From: Sabellastarte sp. h YS-2021
Lineage: Eukaryota > Annelida > Polychaeta > Sabellida > Sabellidae
NCBI GenBank assembly: GCA_964017235.1
Contig: OZ024939.1
Coordinates: forward strand, 41,828,241-41,892,240
Length of the DNA: 64,000 nucleotides
Direction of reading: 5' to 3'
Positions 1 through 13,600 of this stretch are shown here, one piece after another. The stretch's first letter is position 1, and every line of letters starts with the position of its first letter. A program made the translations under genes and the position numbers. The notes under the pieces are model-generated. The model saw only the letters and a list, made by a program, of their open reading frames with translations, did no database searches and was not told the origin of the DNA.

Positions 1-3000
1 TGACTATAATGACAGAAAACCTAATGAAATAGAACCACTATTATACAAACAGCCTTTGTTGATCAGAATGAACACAGAGAAGGGAAACTTACTCAAGGAT
101 ACTCCTTTTTTATGCAAGGAACAGGACTAGAAAAAGAACAAACAAAATTTCAGCATACAGGAAAAACAGCTGAAATCATTAACTGGGTGGAAATAAGGTA
201 AAGGATTGTGTTGTAACGAACTGTAAATCTGACAATATGACAATATTTTGGACATTGGATTTCAGATTTAGAATCAGATTCACCAAAGTGAATTCAGTAT
301 GAACAAATAATATAGACAAAGAAGAGAAAGCTTTGGTCAGGCACAGAATTGTCAATAGTGGTTCTTTTACAAAAGCAACTCATAACCTTACAGTGATTTT
401 TTTGGTTGCACACACGCAAACCAAAAAACAGAGCTTACTTCGAGCAACCTTTATAAATAGAAACAACCTCTGAAATAAGAGACACTTCAATCATGTCTAT
501 TTTTTTAAAAATTAACCGGCAGTTTGATAAAGACAGCTATTTATGGATAATCAAATCCTATCAGACTTTGATAGTGCCTAATCTTTCTTGTAATAACTAA
601 CCGCCATAGATTTGTTTTATATGTAGTAAAAGTGACGGAGGGTCACAAGAAATTGGATCAATTCACATTTGAAAATTAATCTTGGCATATACTGATCACT
701 TTGGAGTAAGTGTACCCTGAAGATGTAATCATGTAGATCTTATGTTCTTAAGAAAAAAGATCAGGAATCATTATCTGTGGCTGAAAATGTAGATTTTAAT
801 GGAGATTCTAAAATACACACAATGAAAAAAACAAGCATGGATTTTTAACCAGAGAGAGGGCAGGTAATCAAAGAGATGAATGTGACGGAGCCCTGTACCA
901 TGGATAGGTTTATGCATGACAGGAGTTAACATGGGAGTTTTCACCTTCTGGAGGAGAACTGGACTGTCTGAGTACATACCACTTGATGAGATGGTGACTT
1001 TTTGAGAGGTTGTGTCTGTTTAAAGGTTTGTACATACAAACTGTCCACATGATGCAATGATTCAACCTTTCTGGTTGACTTAATTCTCTTGACAACAGTA
1101 TCACCAGGTGTGACCACAATCTATCTACCTGTATGTGTTGTGTCGGTATTTAAACTTTTCAAATCTCCGTATCTGCAGACTCTGAGCATTACGTGTACAG
1201 TGATCTGAAACCTTTTTGTACGTGAAATGTCAACTTAGTATTACATCTAATTATTTATATGCGAGTCCAAATTAATGGTTTACAACAGGATTATTCACTG
1301 TATATACTATAGTAAAATATTTCTTACAGGAGAAACATATTATCGGACACAATGATCATTTTAAATAGATTCCAATTATGCATTTCTGTGTTATGGCTCA
1401 GGAAAAGAAAGCCAAATTTTATCATTCTTCACAAGGGAAAGTATGTAATATCACTCGAGCAATATTTCAAAAATAGATGGCAATACTGTGCTAACACAAT
1501 GTACCTCCATAATTTTACAGAATACCAACACAACACACATAGCACTAACCACACTGTACAGAAATATGACACTTCAATTTACACAAGATTTACACACAAA
1601 ATAGAAACCATCTTCTAGACACGTCTCATATAAATCTACTTATAAATAAATATCACAAAAAAATAAGTTACTATAGCAACATAGAAACCCACATGTGAGC
1701 AGTAACTATGACAACACAAGACTTCCACAAAACATCTATTGCACACCTTAGTTTTATATTTAGTCTGCAAATCACTTGCAACTAGTGGTAGGAATTAGGC
1801 TTCATAATGTTAAGCAATGACTCACTGCAATTTCAGTTGCATAGTGTGACCGATTGTCTTCCAATATCGGCAACCAAGTGCCCTATGTTTAAGATATACA
1901 GCTGATGTAATTTCAAATTTAAGTTATTTTATATGTGCATTTATCTTGTTACTTTACTCTTCGTTACCATATATTTGTGGAATGTACAACATGACACTTA
2001 AAAGTTTAACATTTGTCTTGCAACAGTATATTTACTGCTAAAACTCTAGTTTTGTCTCTGAATGTCAATATCAAATATAAAGGGTTTTTTTTTTGGCAAA
2101 TTGAGTCACAATATTGATTGTGTATCAAATGATGCTACCACTAGTTGCAAATCACTGTCACATCGTAAGAACTGTAGTTTGCTAACATCCCTGTTCAGAG
2201 CTACCACGTGACTGAATTATAACCTACACAGACAGATGCCGCCAATATCAGTAAATCCTGTGTATTATTCAGAACGTCACTTTGATCATAGAATTGTTTC
2301 AAGTTATGGGTAGACTGGTAAATTAAACTTTCATGCTCTATCATATTTCCCAAAAACATCTGAAAATGAAATTTAAAAACCACGACTTAACTTAGAACCA
2401 AATATCTGCCTGAAATATAGCATAGTGCTAAAACTGCAATCAAGTCTTGTTCCAGGCACTTATTTAAGCTGGTTGTAATTTGAATGCTGGTGAGCTTTTG
2501 GGAGATTTACAGCAGATCTTTGACTTGGTAGCAAAATACAACACTCAGAAAGTGATAACAGTATTCTTGCTCAATATTATTAACATGTCAACTTTAAGCT
2601 GGTCAACCCTATCATCACCTGGTTTTCTTCGCAATGATATAATTGATAACACTGACTAAAACATGCAGCTTCTCGACCAGCCAGGAAGACTGATCACGCC
2701 ATTTAATGTGAGAAACATTTTACTTGTGTGGGGAGAAAACATAATAAAATCAAATGTCTTCAAAAATGTGAAAGCTTAACTTCTCTCAAAGGTTACAGCT
2801 ATATTGGTCAACTAGTTGGTAATGAGAGGGTTCATTACATGAACGTTACAGTGCGATATTTCTTACAGCAATGTTTCAACATACATAGTTAACACAGATT
2901 ACAGAAAATACAATTTCATCAATTAATTTAAGAAATAAATCTACACTTTGCCAATTTGTAAAATTTGTCACACAAATGCAATTAGAATACATACCAGTCA

Positions 3001-4414
3001 ATGGTGTTTGTGCATCTGTGTTCAATTTATCATTTCACTTTATTCTTCCCCATCTCCAAATTCTCTGATTGTAAAGCCAATTCACCAAAACTTTTGCAAT
3101 TTGTAACGAAACATTATTTTTACAGTTTTATGTGGATATTATTTACAATATTGTGGCAAATTCCACAGTTGGCAAAATTTTAACGTAACTTTTTTTCTAC
3201 TCCGTTTTGATAAAGCTGAACCCTGTGGCGGAGAACAAAGACTTTATAAAACTTACTTCAGACTTAAGCAGTGGTGGAGAAATGTTGTAGCAGTGTAAAC
3301 CACCCTGACCCAAGAGATTGCAAAACAAACTTTCCCAAAGGGAACCAGAGGTCAGATTCCTGGTCCCCATAGGTAAGTGATTGTAAATTTTAACATGTTT
3401 CATTCCAAGGTAACCAACCACAATTAACCACAAGGTAACCAACCACAGTTTACCCGCAGTAAAGTAGCACCGAAAAGGCCGTATACAACGAGATTTGACT
3501 TGTAAAGAGTTCTGCCCAACAGGGTCCAACTGTACAAAACACACTTCTATTGCACACAACAAACGTGAACAAGGAGAGAAAACTGTTCCCTCATCATAAC
3601 AATATATAATCAACACATACTGCCCAGCCAGGGAAATCCGTCACTCAGTGAGGTTAGTCACTTGCATTTTATGACTACATTAAAACTTCTTTATAATGAA
3701 CTTTCACTGTGGAATTATACATTACTGTTGCAAGTACCTGTTCCATCAGTTTACAAAGGTCACTGTCAATTCTGATCACCTGTCATCATATTTACCTGCA
3801 TCTACCTTGCACCCTACTTTGTGGTCATCCTTGGATAAGGAAAACTGGAATCATTTTTCTGTTTGTCACGACTTAGATTCGGCTGTTATTAAGGGAGACT
3901 ATGTGCTACACACGTTGGATAGAATTATAATATTTAAACGTCATTATAATGACTTTTTAATCTGAAATTACACATTATTGTTGCAAGAACTGGTTCCAAT
4001 GGTTTAAATACAAAGGTCGATGTTGAATTTTGTTCAATATCACCATAGTTACCCTGCATCTTTCTGGTGCTGAACTTTCTGTTCATCCCTTGATATGGAA
4101 AATTGAAATCGGCTTTTTGTTGGCTCCAACTTAGATTCTGCATTATTTTGGCAAAAATTGGTTAGAATAAGAATTATTGAGAGATTAAAGGGCAGGTGAC
4201 AAACTTCACTGGGTGACAGACTTGACTGGCTGAACAGTAGATGTAAATACCACAGAAGTAGGGAGTCTAAAACATGCCATAATACGGAAATAACCCACAC
4301 TGGAAAAAAATCACCCTCTCACGCTGTCTGTGAAGTTGTTGATGGTTGTACTCGTTATAATCTTATCTATTATATTCTTAGTAAAGTGTCCATTTAAAGA
4401 TAACTTTATGTCTA
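1..4414. other. AT-rich sequence downstream of ARMC8, no gene recognised
   Basis: No open frame here looks like a protein family, and no exon pattern continuing ARMC8 is seen. The stretch is probably the 3' UTR tail and intergenic DNA. Short stretches at about 3700-4140 repeat one another loosely: an ATTACACATTATTGTTGCA-like stretch and a nearby TTAGATTC motif each occur twice. Confidence 0.5.
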
Positions 4415-4420
4415 TTTATT
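4415..4420 (-). other. Candidate ARMC8 polyadenylation signal
   Basis: AATAAA on the minus strand about 210 bp after the ARMC8 stop. It is the nearest canonical hexamer I noticed. Other AATAAA motifs lie further downstream in this AT-rich sequence, so the choice is uncertain. Confidence 0.3.
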
Positions 4421-4628
4421 CAAGTTACCAGATTATCAATTTGTGAAATTTTTAAGGAATCATATATTGTCTTCACTTTTTTACCCACCATCAGTAAATC
4501 ACCCAATAATTTTATATCTATTGAAATACACAGCAGGGCTTTTTGTTCAGAGTAAGTTTTTCAGATATCTATGGCATGTTTTACACACTCCAAAGCTCTG
4601 TGTATCCAGTCATTGTCTCTGTCCACTG

Positions 4629-4659
4629 TCAGCAGAACTGTTGTAAGGCTGTCTTCACT
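4629..4659 (-). CDS. ARMC8: ARMC8 exon 17, C-terminus and stop
   Basis: 31 nt of coding after acceptor tttcag: (K)VKTALQQFC then TGA at 4629-4631. It matches the vertebrate ending KAKMALQQYLA in length and in the ALQQ core; only the last residues differ. The 3' UTR continues to lower coordinates. Confidence 0.85.
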
Positions 4660-7600
4660 CTGAAAGTACAACAATCACACAAACACCTGTAACAACACTT
4701 GTCATTGGTTCATTACATGCTGGGTTTGATTGGATTATATTGGTGTAAAAAAAATTGAAATCTTTCCCAGTGTTTAAATCTCTAAGGGTGAGTTTGTGAT
4801 TCTAGGATAAACAGAAAACACAATAGGAAATTTACAGAGCCCCTAATAGGACATGGTAAAATAAATATTGCACCATGTATTAAGTCGTGCACACAAGATA
4901 ATCTCGTGATAACGAGAAAATAAGTCGTGATAATGAGATGATCTCGTTAGCACCACTTGTTTTCTTGATATCACAAGATCATCTCGTGCTCACCAGATGA
5001 TCTTGTGCTCACTAGATAAAGTGGTGATCACCAGATGAAGTAGTTATCACGACATAATAAGTAGTGAGCACTAGTTTATGTGGTGATCACTACTTATTAT
5101 GTTGTTATCACCAGATGAAGTAGTGAGCACTACATAATCTGGTGCTAACCAGATCATTCTATTATCACTAGTTCATCTCGTGCTCACCACTTCATCTAGT
5201 GATCACCAGATGATGTGGTGCTCACTACTTATTTTCTTGTTATCACCAGATGATGTGGTGAGCATGAGATGATCTGGTTATAACTAAATGATGTGGTGAT
5301 CACTACTTCATCTTGTGATAACAAGAAAATAAGTAGTGAGCACCACATCAACTAGTGCTCACCACTTATTAAGTCGTTATCACCACTTCATCTGGAGCTC
5401 ACCACTTTATCTAGTGAGCACAAGATCATCTTGTGATATCAAGAAAATAAGTGGTGTGCACAAGATGATCTCATTATCACAAGTTATTTTCTTGTGATAA
5501 TGAGATCATCTCGTGCGCACCACTTATTTTCTTGATATCACAAGATGATCTTGATGTCACAAGATGATCTCATTATCACAAAATCATCTTGATATCATGA
5601 GATGATCTTGTTATCACGACTTATTATCTCATTATAATGAGATCATCTCTTTATCACGACTTATTTTCTCGTTATCACAAGATCATCTTGTGTGCACGAC
5701 TTAATACATAGTGTAATTTTTATTTTACCATGTCTTATTTATCTCATTATAATGAGATCATCTCATTATCACCACTTATTTTCTCGTTATCACGAGATCA
5801 TCTCATGCGCACGACTTAATACATGGTGTAATTTTTATTTTAGCATGTCCTATTAGGGGCTCCGTAGAAATTCGCATGTTGGGGGCATATTTTAAAGTTA
5901 AACAACAAAATGTAACAAGCTTAATTCTCACTCAATTATGGCTCTTAACAAGTAATGGACATCTCAGGAAAGTGGGTTATTCAACAAAAGCTTGGTCAAG
6001 TCAAACCTGACTTTTTTATGGCATTGTTAGAGTCAGGGTCATAATGGGCAAGTCCACAAAGATACCGCATGAGGATTTGAACCCACAACCAGTAATATGA
6101 GAACTGAACATTTGGTTAATCTGATTTCCATGAAGCACTCATCCTGCCAAACGTTTTCATGGATAACAGAACTGTACATGCTGAGAACAAGATTTAAAAG
6201 ACCATTTAAGAATCAATACTGATGGTTTATAAAGGTGTGGAAACCCCACAGATTTGTGAACTGCTTCTGAAGGTATCAGCAGATGTGTGGAAGACTGAAG
6301 AAATGATGAGAAAAGTCGGTGAAAAGAACACCTGAACAGCAGCAGTCAGAAATATTCAGGTGAGTCTACTTAGACTATATGTTTTGAAGTAAATAATTGT
6401 ACTCATACTTGTAATACCCCCAGAGGTTTACCACACAATATCTAGCCAAACTAGTGTGCACTTCTTAACTAATGACAAGGCAATTTTGTCATAGCTATGT
6501 TGGACAATGCAATTTAACTGGTGATAGTAATCATCCCCTATACTGACTGACTGATTGGGTTTAACATCACTATCGAGATATTACACAGGTGATTTTATGA
6601 TTGGTAGGTGGGGAGATGGAGGAGAGTAGTGCATACTAGTCGGTCAAAACTCTGCACTGAAAACTACTGGACACCAGAACACAGCTACCACCTTTCTCAC
6701 ATTAGGCTGTCTCAGGAATCAAACCCAGGGGACGGAGAGGTGGGAGACAAGTGTCCTATCCATTATGTCACTGTGCGCCCCCGTCACATCAAAACTTAAA
6801 GATTGCAGTACTGTAACTCACTTGTCAAACAAGGTGGTGTCGTTTGTACTCAGTAGCTGCTGTAGTAGTTTCTGCACTCCAAGTTCCTTCAACTTCTGTT
6901 GCCTCTCCGACGCCCCTGCATCACAAATTACATCCAGTAAATATATAGAGAATTTTTAAAAAAATATTTAAAAATATTAGCAGTAAGCTACAGCCATTTA
7001 GCACAAAATATGTTTTGTTTTACATGACATAAGGTTATTCCACTAATTTCTTTTACATTTACAATAGGATAGACTATTGAAATGATTGCCAGAAATCATA
7101 TATTCAGCATTCATCATGAACTGAGTAGTGACATAACAGAGGCACACAATTCTAACATTCTAGTTAACAAAACACAGTTTTGGGCAGTACATCATTTTGG
7201 TAAACAATTTCACTGGTTCTGTAACACATTTCTTTAATTTTACTGAACTGATTAGCCAATCAAAACTAGAAAAAGGTTTTTGCTGACAAAAACGAACGGC
7301 CCGGATGGAGACTTGAGTTAATAAAGCTGTAGTAGTTGTGGTATGAGACTGTAAGGAGAAGGTAAGCTTTACTGTGTTTTGTATCTGATGGGAAAGTGTA
7401 TTATCTAGAAACTGTATCAGTTGCAGTATTAGACTGTAAGCAGAATAACAGCATGCACAGCTAGGCGTGATAAAGCTCCGTGAGAGTGAACCTTTCCATT
7501 TTCTTTCAGTTTCTTTTTTTTTTGTGCAGGACAGAAAAGATACACACATTGCACACATATTCTCCTCTTTGTTTGAATGACGGGAAGTGAGACTTACAAC

Positions 7601-10600
7601 ACACACACTTCCCCACTTCTCACTTCCCCCCCCCATCCCCAATACACAGAGGCAATTCTTTTCTCGCATGCATTTTTATTTGAGTGAGGGGAGTGGGGAG
7701 GGGGCAGATCTGTACAGAAAAAGACTGCCTCTGCCTCACTCCCCTCACTGAAATAAAATGCAGGTGAGAAAAAGATTATTTACTGCAGTAGAATGCTTAG
7801 GTTTTACAGGAATTACTTAATTATGTAAGGGGCTACAATTCTGAAATTTTACTATGTTATAGCTGACACAAAACTACATCAAAAACACATTTAACAAAAT
7901 GCTCTAAATGTAATACTTTTCAAGTTAAAAGTGATTTAGTCCATGAATACATGAATTTTAATGTATAAAAAATTCATAAAAAAATAATTAAGAAAGATCC
8001 AGGCCTGATACTCCCACAAGGGAATCTACTGGTGGCCTAGTACATATATGCAAGATATGAGAGAAATTCCTGCAAAAGTCAAGGAGAAAATTGTGATAAA
8101 GTGTTGAAATTTTCAGACTTTGGGTGAGGGTACCTCTTTTCTAATGGCTCTGGGGCACAAACGAACACACAGATCTGCATGGATTTTACGATTTATCATC
8201 CTCGATAGATAAGGTATCTTTTAAAAAATACAGCATATCTCTGGGTCTTGTAGTTTTGGAGGAGAAGTTGTTCATGCGGACTCCACAGAGTGATGCCATA
8301 ATGTCAGCTGACTTATCAGTCAGCTGACATAAAAACAGGAATTTTAAGGAAAAAGTCATTAAAAGGCTTCCCTAAACTTAATCAATGTGTCAAGCTGAAT
8401 TTATGTCATTGAACAGTAAGTTGGTTGGGAGCTGAAAACCCTCATTTTTACTTCAAGGTGGCCATGACTGTACTTGTATTGGAACTCCAAGGTGGAAAGA
8501 AAATAAGAATGTCCCTATTTTCATCTTTAATAAGTTTGCACAAATTAACTGAGGTCAGCTGAATACGATAGCTGCAAGGTGGCCATAACTTCATTCATAT
8601 TGGGACTTTAAGGTGACCATAAAATAAGAATGTCTCTTTTGTCACCCTTTATAAGTGCATAAAGTCTAGCTGAGGTCAGTTGAACAATAAGATAGCTGGA
8701 GGCTGAAAACTTCCTTTTTTCACTGTAAGGTGACCATAACTTCATTCCTATTGCGACTTTAAGGTGACCATAAAATGAGAATGTCCCTTTCTGACAACCT
8801 TTATAAATGTGCCAAGTTTTATTTTTAAAATTGAAACATTAACCGAGTTTAGGGCTGAAAAACCCTACATTTTAAGTTTAAGATCACCACAACATCATTA
8901 ATATTTAAATCATAAGGTAGTAAGAGTCTTCTTTTGATCCACTTCAATATCAATATATGTTAGCTATGGAAAAAGAAAGGGGCCAGACGGCTTTATTCCA
9001 AATTTTATGACTTTAGGGGGGGCCATAGCTCCAATTATATTAAGAGTCTAAGGTTACCATAAAGTCAGGATAATCCTTTAATAATTCTTAATATATATGC
9101 CAACTTTGGTTGAAGAAAGTGAAAAACTAAGTGAACTGGAGGGCTAAAACCCCTTTTTTTGACATTAAGGTGACCTTAAGATTGCAGATACAGGGCTAAA
9201 ACTTCGGCATGTGAAAGATTATCAAAAAGTAGCTGAATAAGTTATTCCAACAAAACGCCGAAATCCTGACCGTTTTTGAGATACAGACCAAGTACCCATT
9301 TTAAAAAAATTTACGAAAATAAAACGCCTCCCATTCAGGCATCTATGGTCCAATTGATCAGAAAATCCTTTCTGACCTGGGGATTTAGGTCTAGAATGTA
9401 CCTGATAAATTTTATAGCACAGGTGTGTGTGTTTTTTTCCGAAACGCGATGACGGGGTGTTTTTGAAAAATGCGTAAGGTCTCCACAAAGTATCTCAAAA
9501 ATTTTTCTGCCCCTATAGTTTTAAAGAAAGATAAGAAGGAAAGAAAAATTTGAAAGCCCATTAAGTTATTCAAGGGAGACCATAATCCGACGGCGGCGTC
9601 AGTGATCAGTCAAACTTATATGAAAACAAATAAGTGCCCCTAACGGGCCGCTTAATTACTAAGACAACTCTGTCATGTTAGAATTGAGTTCACTGAAATT
9701 TTAACAGATCATGTCACGATTGCCAGATTATTTTTGGAGGAAGCCAGTACTGCACAAACGTACACCACCAGTCTGTACGCATTGCTTACAACAGCTATAC
9801 ATTGAAATATATGTTTCTCTCAGAATAAATTAATTATGTTATTTATGTAATAAATACACAGAAAGATGGCAAGAAAAGATTTTTACATAAAATAGCAAGC
9901 ACTTATTGACAATGTACGTATATGCTGCAAACAGTTTGGTTGGCACTACTCTTAACAGTGGAGGTTGCATCAAGTGAGCCAATTTTTAGTGGAGAAAACA
10001 AATATTGTAGCACTGTAAACTACCTGTGAAATAATCACAATGCATGCATTGTTAAATACATGCAGGCCTGTTAAATATACTTTTACACATTTTTTTTCTT
10101 TAATAAAATTATTTTTAAAGCCATTTATAAGCCTGTTGCATGTTTCAATAGTAAACACATGGCTCTTACCGTCATCTTTGTTCCACAGTAAATTTGACAC
10201 GCAGTACGTCGCCGCAATCTGTAGCTTTACATTGCTGTCAACCTGCAAGTAAAAATGTACGATATTTAATTTCTAATGCCACAGGTTTTCATGAAAATTC
10301 ACACTCAATACAAGCATTATTACAGGTTCTATGTATAGTGGTAGTGGTGATGAAACTTCAAACTGCTTCACGCGTTCAATTACTCATTCTTTGGGAGATT
10401 GACCATTGGCCATCTTTAATTAATGACCCAAGACTGCAGGATTCCGATAAATGTGCACACAAACCTCACACTTATTTCCAATTTAAAAGGTGTGTTTTAG
10501 TACATTAGTTAAGTGAATGAAAACAGACTAGTTCAGTGATTGTTTTTGTTCATCGTTTTTGACCTGGATGAACAAGATGTGTGTTGAAAAATGGGCTGCA

Positions 10601-13600
10601 ATAATTGCTTGCATTTCATCACCAATACACACCTGGTATAGCACATGCCAAGGAATGTTCTTCACTGAAAAGTCCAGTCATATGTTAATATATTGCTATA
10701 CTAGACCCTTAGTATCTAGCTTCCGCACCTAGTATATTCCCCTTGTTTACACCCACCACCCTTGACTATTGGCTTAACAATGTCCCTCAACTGACACTTT
10801 TGCCTGTTCTTTTGTTAGTTTATCACACCAAGTTCACCCTTGTTGGAAGATATTGAGCTTTCTAAGAAAGAGATTAGACTAAAAAAAAATTAAAACATAT
10901 GGAAAAATGTCTAGCTTACAAAAGGAAGAACATTCCTCTGCTCAAAACTAACACAATCAGGCTTGTAATGTTAATGAATTTTAAGAGATTCAACTTTAAC
11001 TGAACTTTCAACTTTATAAAATCCTCAATTCTATCTTAGAAATTAACACTTAATTCTAAATGTTTTGTACTAAAGTACAACTTGGCACCAACATATCCCC
11101 AGACAAGTCATCACTCAGGTAACAGGTTTTGACTGGATATATTCCATAGGATCGATCTTTTGCATGCTAAAAGTTTTAGGGAAGCATAACCACCAACTTT
11201 TATAATGAAATTTAGCAATTTAATCTACAATCTATTTTGCCAAGGAAAATTGTATCCCCCAGACGACGGATATAAAGCTATTTTAGAAAATTTGGTGTTT
11301 ATCACATTTCAATTGTCCTGCAGTGATAACTCCAATCCTTATTTCAAGTATTTAAATGATTGATTGTCCATCCTAAATTTGTAATCTCAAAAGAGTTTAT
11401 CTGTTTCTATGATTTCAATATATTAGTGGACAGGTGAAATATTATAAAGCAAATATGTGATTAGCTCTCAACAGAACAACTTTTATTTTTAGAATTTTGA
11501 TTTTTTTCCTTCTGTATAAGTAGTCAGTTAATCAATACCTATATGTTTGTTTTGTGCATATCTAATTGAATATCTGACAGGATATCAATCCTCAACCCAT
11601 TTTTTCTAATTAGGTAATAAAGTTCCCTCCCCCACATCAGTTCTGTCACTGACTGTGTCAACACAAGTACATAAATGGTATAAAATACAAAACAATTGAA
11701 CTATGCTGCCCACTGAAGGTTGGTGATAAAGTCTCTCTTCCTGTAGCTGTCTCCTTAGTATTAATAAATCTAATATACATAAAAGGGATAATGAAAATAA
11801 TTACAAATCACCAATGGTCCAGTAAATGCATTTTACAAACTTACCCCCATAAAAACTCAATTGATCTTAAAAGAGGGCTTAAAAGTAGCAAGAATCCATA
11901 AATTTGGTCTCTGTGGTTATTTTAGAGACCTTAAGGTGACCATAATATTAAAACTACAGACCTCAAACTTTCAAAGACGAAGATCACATATAAAAGTTAT
12001 ATCTTATACAGCGAGACTTGTCCAAATTAAAATATATATAAAAAATGTAGAAAAACTGCTCACTCATGTGTGCTATTTATGGCCCTCATACACAGGTTAA
12101 ATGTCTACTTAAAGCTTAGATTTTTGGCACATATAAAAAGAACATATTAAAAGATTCCCCCCATGAGATTTCCCAAAGATGAGAGACATAATTTGACAGC
12201 TACAGGGCTTAAACGTGGCAAAAAGGTGACCTTAAAATTAAAGCTACAGACCTCAAATTTCCACAAAGATCATATAAAAGTTATATCTAATATAGTATGA
12301 GTCTGGTCGTACCTATTTCCAAGTTACAGGGCAAAATACATAAAAAAATGTAGACAGAAAAGTCCCCAGGTGTGCCTCAAATACAGTTTGAGATCAACTA
12401 AAAGTCTTGAACATATTATGTGTGCTCACATAAAAATTTAGCTTGATGAGCCCCATAGTTTGTGACCCAGAGGTCCATTTGTGACTTAAGGTGGCCATAA
12501 GTTGTTTATTATTGAGAGGTCACCTTAATATAGGGATCTTCCTTTGGCCATCCCTAACCTACATACGCAGTTTGAAAACAAGCAATCAGTGCCCGTGAAC
12601 AGGCTCTGTGTCAGCTGACTTTGTATTTTGAGCTTCAGAGTGCAAGTGAAAGAAGAAAGTGATGCATCTCAAATAAGGATTGTCAGCTCTACAATGAGGT
12701 GCTGGTCTGCAATTTTACTATTTCCCAATAGTAGGTGAAAAACATATTTTAACAAAATACTGTAAAATACAATAGTTTTCAAGCCACAAGTGATTTACTC
12801 AACATTGAGAACCTCAAATTAGCTATTGCTGAGCTATACAATGACTATAGGTCTGCTATTTTAATACATTATCAGTGACCCAAAAGTAGGTGAATTTGCA
12901 AATTTAATAAGTAAATTTACAAATCTAATAAGTAAATTAAATTTTTATAAGTTAATACCCTATCCAAATTAAAATTGCTAATCCGGTGGACGCAGGACCA
13001 GCCCGCCAAACGACAGAAAAAATCCCCCTGTATATATACTGACCGGCCGGCACATCATACTTCCTTCCTGTCTAGACAGTGTGACGTCATAGCATCTTTT
13101 TTGTTGTCTAAACCTATTAGACCCCTAGTAAGCTGATAGAGGGGGTCGGTGGGAGCGTCTTGTGTCCATTATAAAAATTTAATTTACTTATTAAATTTGC
13201 AATTTTACTGTGTTAATGCATCCTATCCAATGGACAATTGCTGAATAACTACCGCATGGTCGCCGGGTAAGTTACTAGGGACTTGAGTGAACTCATAAAC
13301 AAACTAAAAAATTTTCTCCAGGCCTGGGTCGACCTTAGGGTCAGGAAACCCTGTATGGCCATGATCGGTTACCAGCAGCTGTCCAAAAAGGTACATAAAC
13401 CTCCCGAAGGATGCACGTCACATTTTTTTATAAATATATTCTATGTGCAAACAGGAACTATTTATACTAAGTACATATATACAAATCTCCTCAATATAAG
13501 GGCTATTTGTGGATCTGCTGAGCAGCCACTACTGGGCCCAAGTTGAAAAGCTCTGAATCAGCCCAAGCCACATCCTTCAAATCTGACAAAATCTGCTCCA

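Noticed and set aside
3197-3616. 139-codon minus-strand ORF downstream of ARMC8
   Set aside because: No recognisable motif, no neighbours or conserved structure; expected by chance in sequence of this size.
7160-7669. 169-codon minus-strand ORF
   Set aside because: Low-complexity, Ser/Cys/Lys-rich translation of simple repeats inside ARMC8 intron 15, no family resemblance.
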